This document shows positions 16,801 to 19,354 of a stretch of DNA of 19,354 nucleotides, piece by piece. This DNA is from JBEKVE01 sp049514335 (GTDB lineage: Bacteria > Actinomycetota > Acidimicrobiia > Acidimicrobiales > UBA8190). The position numbers and the translations under genes are program-made. How positions within the stretch are numbered: the first letter of the stretch is position 1; each line of letters starts with the position of its first letter. Below the pieces are notes generated by a model that was given only the letters and a program-made list of their open reading frames with translations, had not been told where the DNA came from and did no database searches. The stretch lies in assembly GCA_049514335.1 (NCBI GenBank), contig JBEKVE010000039.1:1-19354 (forward strand), written 5' to 3'.

Positions 16801-17458
16801 CGAGACGCTCGATGTGACGGTCCGACCGAGCAGCCTCAACTCCCGGCGCATGGCCGTCACCCCCGACGGCGACGGGTACTGGGTGGCGTGGCCGGACGGC
16901 GACGTGTCGGCCTTTGGCGCCGCCCATCTCTACGGGACCCTGACCGGACGCCCGCTCGTCGCCCCCATCGTGGGGATGGCGGCCACCCCCGACGGCGACG
17001 GGTACTGGCTCGTGGCCGCCGACGGCGGCGTGTTCGCCTTCGGTGACGCCGCCTTCCACGGATCCGAGGGGGGCCACCGTCTCGACGCCCCCGTGGTGGG
17101 GATGGCGGCCACCCCCGACGGCTCGGGCTACTGGCTCGTGGCCGCCGACGGCGGCGTGTTCGCCTTCGGTGACGCCGCCTTCCACGGATCCGAGGGGGGC
17201 CACCGTCTCGACGCCCCCGTGGTGGGGATGGCGGCGACGCCGGGCGGCTCGGGCTACTGGCTCGTGGCCTCCGACGGCGGCGTGTTCTGCTTCGGCGACG
17301 CCGGGTTCTACGGGTCGGAGTCGGGCCGGCGGCTGAACGCCCCCATCGACGGCATCGAGGCCACCCAGAACGGCGAGGGCTACTGGCTGGTGGGGGCGGA
17401 CAACGGCGTGTTCGCCTTCGGCGACGCCCCCTTCATGGGCGCCGATCCCCAGGCCTGA
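10895..17458 (+). CDS. Giant secreted repeat protein: Gly-rich head, 12 FN3-like, 5 Ig-like, propeller-like tail
   Basis: Extracellular mosaic of about 2187 residues. Order: a basic N-region and hydrophobic core (SLGALCLVSAVLGATALVG) ending near residue 60 in PAAAS, a Sec-type signal; a glycine-rich domain to about 398, opening with FTVPADVTSLTITATGGQGG; 12 fibronectin-III-like units (about 399-1545), most opening with a P-x-x-P-like linker and containing LTNGTxYxxxVRAxNxxG; four 87-residue putative Ig (He_PIG-like) units and a divergent fifth (1546-1982); five 42-residue units with GYWLVAADGGVFAFGDAAF (1983-2187), probably beta-propeller-like. There is no LPXTG, transmembrane tail or enzyme domain. 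An adhesin, matrix or cell-envelope role is inference. Start ATG 10895 is preferred over ATG 10787 because the sigma-28-like promoter ends seven bases upstream and no ribosome binding site is seen for either. Confidence 0.9.
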   Translation: MAYGDGARAERRGPEQATAARRCIDRFHKISRTSLGALCLVSAVLGATALVGPATPAAASTPTTVTQTFGFDSDTLQNFTVPADVTSLTITATGGQGGWGGADASGNPPAGGYQGQVSGTIAVTPGDYLTIGVGSGADEPFTTACTGGADEQSPVDAHDAVGGANPLTQYDGGPGGAPGYNGCSGYGGAGGAASVVEVGSSQSAPTSVGTIVAGGGGGDGGSGQYSLVRGQIGLASYVAQTAPTPVTYGIPAGCTSSCTSQNTIQSPSPLPTDPTQGQAGIAVFTMCGGDTTGNNADQFFNTGAPNSEAGCDGGGGAGGGGGAAGGAAGNDEFGSGSSDEWYGQGASPGENSTTGFAGLSAIYAYYADTNTGRPTSSNAFADPGSQFDGSVVITYATGVPAAPTAVTGTPGNSSVTVQWSAPSAGSSPITDYVVQYSSDGGADWSTDDTASTSTSATVSGLQNGTGYIFEVEAVNAVGDGPLSSPTGTLTPSGPPGTPTITSIVPGDGSLQVGFTAPTSSTPITGYLYQLDGSGPWYASAATSSPLTVSGLTDGTTYSVEIEGTNSSGTGEPSNSMSQTPVALPGAPTITSVDVGPGSASIAFTPGSTGGSTLTGYRYSTNGGTSWTTASATSPLAVSGLANATTFSFELEADNVSGYGAPASASFTTPSAPSAPVLSSVVAQNQALQVNFAPPSSGGSPITDYEWSTDGGTTWYSESSAGTPCQSSGGSSETCEIAASSADGSTALTNGTAYGVAVRAVNAVGVGSGSNVVSGTPCTTPDAPTITTGSAGMVPADQTLTVSFSAPASDGGSAVTGYAYSTDAGATWHARTDGAAATSLTMTISALSSDGATALTNGTTYDVEIRALNAAGSGPGSAVAAGIPVTVPGAPTVTTVTADNGALGVTFTPGPNGGSTITSYQYSTDGTTWTTTGSLSSAFIITGLTNGTSYPVSVRALNIDGASPPSASVSGTPATVPGQPAITGTTRGNATISVSYSEPSTGGSPVVTYQYSTDAGVTWFGAGSTADPLVITALSTNGSTPVANGTQYPVEIRAVNAIGVSLASSPIEVAPATAPAAPGVNLVAGDGAITVQATITDNGGSPVTGIDYSLDAGPFVSTGTTSSTFTIPGLVNGTSYSVSVRADNAIGPGTASTPADAVPATTPGSPTAIVATSDSASADVSWTAPESDGGSTVTGYTATAYTSASGTTTVGTPCTTATLGCTVTGLTNGTTYYIGVVATNAMGSSISSNPLQAVTPIARPGAPTLTGVSSGDSYLSLSFTAGGAGGDPISSYQYSLDGGTTWLDASGTTSPLIIDGLVDGTSYTITVRAVSAAGPGTKSNSETGTPYTYPDPVDATTVTANGESGQAVVSWTVPGNGGSAITEAQATAFSSLTGGTQDGTCTSTTNLTVGDTTSCTITGLSNNTTYYISIQSENAGGWSGRSTPRLAVTPSVDPGPVSRVTGNPGDGSVVVSWTPGSTGASAISNYVVWYSSGGSYTQFNRATSTATTATVTGLTNGTAYTFEVAAVNGSGTGPLSAPSSPVTPEGPSITSAALPGGEVGAAYDVTPAVSGGTGPFTWSVSNGSLPSGLSLDTATGAVTGTPTTSGTSTFDLVVDDSLGGSATQAESVDVVASPSVISPTLVAGEVGAAYDVTPAVSGGTGPFTWSVSNGSLPAGLSIDASTGAITGTPITSATSSFDLVAEDTFGDVATQSESLAVVADPQIGSAALGDGELDVAYEATPSVSGGTGPFTWSVSSGSLPGGLSIDASTGAITGTPTTGGSASFTVMVTDAEAQTATRSETVFIADLPVITSAALPGGEVGVAYDATPTVLDGTGPYTWSVTNGSLPPGLSIDAGTGEVTGVPATGGPAQFTLVVTDTVHDTATQPESLVIAAVPTPVGTGPIAADVGAPVGEQLTVDGGTGPYDFTVSGGSLPAGVGLSPGGMLSGVPDDAGQFQVTVTITDARGQQSHETLDVTVRPSSLNSRRMAVTPDGDGYWVAWPDGDVSAFGAAHLYGTLTGRPLVAPIVGMAATPDGDGYWLVAADGGVFAFGDAAFHGSEGGHRLDAPVVGMAATPDGSGYWLVAADGGVFAFGDAAFHGSEGGHRLDAPVVGMAATPGGSGYWLVASDGGVFCFGDAGFYGSESGRRLNAPIDGIEATQNGEGYWLVGADNGVFAFGDAPFMGADPQA
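12089..15529 (+). repeat. Twelve tandem fibronectin type III-like units (within giant protein)
   Basis: Units begin at linkers such as PAAPTAV, PGTPTIT, PGAPTIT, PSAPVLS, PDAPTIT, PGAPTVT, PGQPAIT, PAAPGVN, PGSPTAI, PGAPTLT, PDPVDAT and PGPVSRV. Unit length varies from about 85 to over 100 residues because of insertions in units 4, 5 and 7. Most share a YSTDGGxTW strand and a GLTNGTxY strand. Confidence 0.8.
15530..16840 (+). repeat. Five tandem putative Ig (He_PIG-like) units (within giant protein)
   Basis: Units start at 15530, 15791, 16052, 16313 and 16574. The first four steps are exactly 261 bases (87 residues) with no indel; the last unit is 267 bases and divergent. Consensus elements are GGEVGxAYDxTPxVSGGTGP, FTWSVSNGSLPxGLSID and TGxITGTPTT. 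Units 1 and 2 share 50 identical bases (15563-15612 and 15824-15873). Confidence 0.85.
16841..17455 (+). repeat. Five tandem 126-base (42-residue) propeller-like units
   Basis: Units start at 16841, 16967, 17093, 17219 and 17345, exactly 126 bases apart; the last is truncated by the stop. Each carries GMAATPDGxGYWLVAxDGGVFxFGDAxFxGS or a variant. 17003-17109 and 17129-17235 are identical over 107 bases, pointing to recent duplication or gene conversion. The first unit is the most divergent and the third the closest to consensus. Confidence 0.9.
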
Positions 17459-17486
17459 GGGCGCACCTGCTCCCGGGGACGCTCCG

Positions 17487-18323
17487 TCAGGGGTTCCGGT
17501 CGCCGGCGTCGACCGGCGCGTCGTCGGAGGGGCCGAGCACGTACGAGCCGGTGCGGGGGTGGTGGTACCAGCCGCTCGACGCCTGGGTCCCGCCGTCGAC
17601 GTGGATGGTCTGGCCCGTGATGTAGCTCGACATCGAGCCGGCCAGGAACACCGCCGCGCCGGCCATCTCGTCGACGTGGCCGGGTCGCCCCATGGGGACG
17701 GTGAGACCGAAGCCCCGCTCCGCACCGGGCGGCGCCACTGACGCCATGCCCTCGGTCAACGTGATGTCGGGGGCCAGGGCGTTCACCCGGATGCCGTACG
17801 GGGCCAGCTCGAGGGCGATCGTCTTGGTGAAATTGATGACCCCCGCTTTGGCCGCGGCGTAGGCGGCGTAGCCCGGTGCGGCCCGGACCCCTTCGATCGA
17901 GGTGATGCTCATGATGCTCCCCCCCGATCCCCGTTCGACCATGCTCCGTGCCACGCGCTGGGTGCACAGCATGACGTGCTTGAGGTTCGCCCGGTACAGC
18001 GCGTCCCACCCGTTCTCCGAGGTGTCGAGGAACGGCGCCGAGAACACGCCACCGGCGTTGTTGACCAGGATGGTCACGGGCCCGAGGTCCGACTGCGTCC
18101 GCGCCAGCGCCGCGTCGACCTCGGCTGCGTTGCGCACGTCGGTGGTGAGGCCCAGGCAGCCGATCTCGGCCGCCGCCGACGCGGCGCTCTCGGCGTCGCG
18201 CTCCCAGATCGCCACCGAGGCCCCAAAGGCGGTGAGGCCGCGGGCGATGCCGCGGCCGATCCCCGCCCCGCCACCGGTCACCACCGCCACCCGATCGGTG
18301 AGCAGCACCGATGAAGGGTCCAT
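17487..18323 (-). CDS. Classical short-chain dehydrogenase/reductase (SDR)
   Basis: NAD(P)-dependent oxidoreductase of about 278 residues with every classical SDR element. These are the cofactor motif TGGGAGIGRG (about 16-25), the NNAG motif (88-91), the structural Asn of RANLKH (113), the catalytic Ser of SITSIEG (142) and YxxxK in YAAAK (Y155, K159). The C-terminal part has PMGRPGHVDEMAGAAVFLAG and GQTIHVDGG, usual for FabG-like dehydrogenases. A further roughly 30-residue tail (WYHHPRTGSYVLG...) is an extension. I chose ATG 18323; an in-frame GTG at 18371 would add 16 residues without similarity to the fold. It converges on the giant gene and diverges from the AhpD-like gene at 18413. Substrate is unknown; hydroxysteroid, acyl or diol substrates are all possible. 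Confidence 0.9.
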   Translation of the reverse strand: MDPSSVLLTDRVAVVTGGGAGIGRGIARGLTAFGASVAIWERDAESAASAAAEIGCLGLTTDVRNAAEVDAALARTQSDLGPVTILVNNAGGVFSAPFLDTSENGWDALYRANLKHVMLCTQRVARSMVERGSGGSIMSITSIEGVRAAPGYAAYAAAKAGVINFTKTIALELAPYGIRVNALAPDITLTEGMASVAPPGAERGFGLTVPMGRPGHVDEMAGAAVFLAGSMSSYITGQTIHVDGGTQASSGWYHHPRTGSYVLGPSDDAPVDAGDRNP

Positions 18324-18412
18324 GGACACGTCATCACCCGCCTTATAGGTTCGAGGGACGGCGCCCGGCACAGATGCCGCCGGTTCGCCGCACTTCCCGA
18401 GAGTAGGTACGC

Positions 18413-19000
18413 ATGCCCAGGATAGAACCGATCCCCTTGGACGAGCTGGCCGAGGAGCCGCGCCGCATCATCGAGGAGGGCGTGGCGGACGGCACCTACG
18501 CCACGCCGGTCCCGCTCCAGATCTTCGCCTACAAGACGGCCCAGATCATGATGACCAATGCGGCGCGCGCCGTCATGGGCAAGCAGAGCCTCCTCGGCGG
18601 GCGGATCGTCGAGCTCATCCGGATCCGCAGCGCGCAGCTGGGGGAGTGCCAGCCCTGCATGCAGTCGCGCAAGCACGACTCGATCACCGACGAGGACGTC
18701 GCCTGCCTCGTCGCCCCCGGCGGCTCGCAGCTCACCGAGCAGGAGCGCATGGCGGTGGAGTTCCTCGATCTGCTGTCGGCGGACCATCACGCCATCGACG
18801 ACGACGTCTACCGGAGGCTCGGAAAGGTCTTCACCGCCGCCCAGATCGTGGAGCTCGGCTTCACCTGTGCGAGCACCATGGGCCTGCACCGCTTCATCCA
18901 CACCTTGGACGTGTTCGGCACGAGCCCGCCGGTGATCGCCTACGACCGCACCCAGGTCGATGCCGTCTTCCAGGGGGATGCCGAGCAGGGGCCGCTGTGA
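18413..19000 (+). CDS. Carboxymuconolactone decarboxylase / AhpD-like protein
   Basis: All-helical protein of 195 residues of the CMD/AhpD superfamily. The redox motif is GECQPCMQSRKH: C79-x-x-C82, preceded by the usual helix IVELIRIRSAQL. In AhpD-type peroxidase partners a His four residues after the second Cys completes the proton relay; here that residue is Arg86, with His88 nearby. A thiol redox role is plausible but not assured. The LTEQERMAVEFLDLL and FTAAQIVELGFTCA helices match the family's second half. GAGAG at 18399-18403 is a weak ribosome binding site. Its last codons overlap the next gene (GTGA), showing an operon. It diverges from the SDR at 17487-18323, suggesting a shared pathway. 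Confidence 0.85.
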   Translation: MPRIEPIPLDELAEEPRRIIEEGVADGTYATPVPLQIFAYKTAQIMMTNAARAVMGKQSLLGGRIVELIRIRSAQLGECQPCMQSRKHDSITDEDVACLVAPGGSQLTEQERMAVEFLDLLSADHHAIDDDVYRRLGKVFTAAQIVELGFTCASTMGLHRFIHTLDVFGTSPPVIAYDRTQVDAVFQGDAEQGPL

Positions 19001-19354
19001 GCGAGACCGTCCTCGTCACCGGGGCCACGGGGCTGGCCGGTGCCAACGTGTGCAGGCTCCTGGTGGAGCGCGGCGACACGGTGCGGGCCCTCGCCCGGTC
19101 CTCTGCCGATGTCGCGCCCCTCGTGGCCCTCGGGGTCGAGGTCGTGGCGGGCGACATCACCGACGCAGCCGACGTCCGTCGCGCCGCCACCGGGGCTGAT
19201 TCGGCCGTCCACTGCGCCGCGCTGCTCGGGGGGGCGAGCCAGCACCTCCCCGACTTCGAGGCCGTGAACGTCGGCGGGACGAGCCACGTACTGGACGCGG
19301 CCGAGGCGCTCGGTATGCGGCGGGTGGTGGCGGTGAGCACCGGGACCTTCTTCG
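18997..19354 (+). CDS. NAD(P)-dependent epimerase/dehydratase-like extended SDR, 5' part, truncated by window end
   Basis: The GTG start at 18997 overlaps the stop of the AhpD-like gene (GTGA), so the two are translationally coupled. The 119 visible residues form a Rossmann N-terminal half: VLVTGATGLAGANVCRLLVE with the GxxGxxG motif (about 8-14), a strand-2 region RALARSS, VVAGDITD (the adenine-contacting Asp), ADSAVHCAALLG and the conserved FEAVNVGGTSHVLDAAEA helix, then VVAVSTGTFF, the strand leading to the catalytic Ser/Thr. The catalytic YxxxK and substrate domain lie beyond the window. Substrate unknown; dihydroflavonol-reductase-like, sterol or sugar-nucleotide relatives all share this half. 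Confidence 0.85.
   Translation, partial: MSETVLVTGATGLAGANVCRLLVERGDTVRALARSSADVAPLVALGVEVVAGDITDAADVRRAATGADSAVHCAALLGGASQHLPDFEAVNVGGTSHVLDAAEALGMRRVVAVSTGTFF

Noticed and set aside
16841..17455. Regular 126-base direct repeats considered as a CRISPR array or satellite
   Set aside because: The repeats are in frame, have no unique spacers and encode a clear 42-residue protein repeat.
12887..17725. A 1612-codon open frame on the minus strand antisense to the giant gene
   Set aside because: It is a shadow of the repetitive GC-rich plus-strand gene: the translation is Arg/Gly/His-rich with no fold signature, and the sense frame has clear FN3, Ig and propeller repeats.

Overview
The window is very GC-rich and actinobacterial in style: strong third-position G/C bias, GTG starts, TANNNT boxes a few bases before start codons, and several divergent TetR-regulated units. 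The best lineage clue is the C-terminal repeat of the giant protein at 10895-17458. Its consensus (GYWLVAxDGGVFxFGDAxFxGS) is, from memory, characteristic of secreted proteins of Acidimicrobiia, so I infer an acidimicrobial or closely related actinomycete. No tRNA, rRNA, insertion sequence, integrase or CRISPR array was seen.

Layout. 1-863 holds the 3' part of metX (homoserine O-acyltransferase), which converges on a nitronate monooxygenase-like flavoprotein (884-1852, -). After about 430 bases without a convincing gene comes a Tat-exported phospholipase C/acid phosphatase-family phosphoesterase (2282-3853), then a SpoU/TrmH-family RNA 2'-O-methyltransferase (4116-5027). Next is a divergent TetR/SDR pair (5080-5649 -, 5732-6667 +), whose shared promoter region carries two near-identical 18-bp sites. 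A GNAT acetyltransferase follows (6885-7298).

A second divergent unit pairs a TetR regulator (7319-7975, -) with a translationally coupled SRPBCC protein and an MBL-fold protein with substituted metal ligands (8109-9406). A 17-bp palindrome lies between the -35 and -10 of the SRPBCC promoter. A short GH1 glycosidase with an apparently leaderless GTG start follows (9438-10643).

The centrepiece (10895-17458, about 2187 aa) is a secreted mosaic protein: signal peptide, glycine-rich head, 12 fibronectin-III-like units, four 87-residue putative Ig units plus a divergent fifth, and five 42-residue propeller-like repeats. A promoter resembling the FliA/WhiG (sigma-28) class sits exactly where it would give a leaderless mRNA starting at its ATG. 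This suggests, without proving, control by a motility or development sigma factor.

The right end has a classical SDR dehydrogenase (17487-18323, -) divergent from an AhpD/carboxymuconolactone decarboxylase-like protein (18413-19000). That gene overlaps by GTGA with an extended SDR/epimerase that runs off the window (18997-19354). These look like an accessory catabolic or secondary-metabolism set; substrates cannot be read from sequence.
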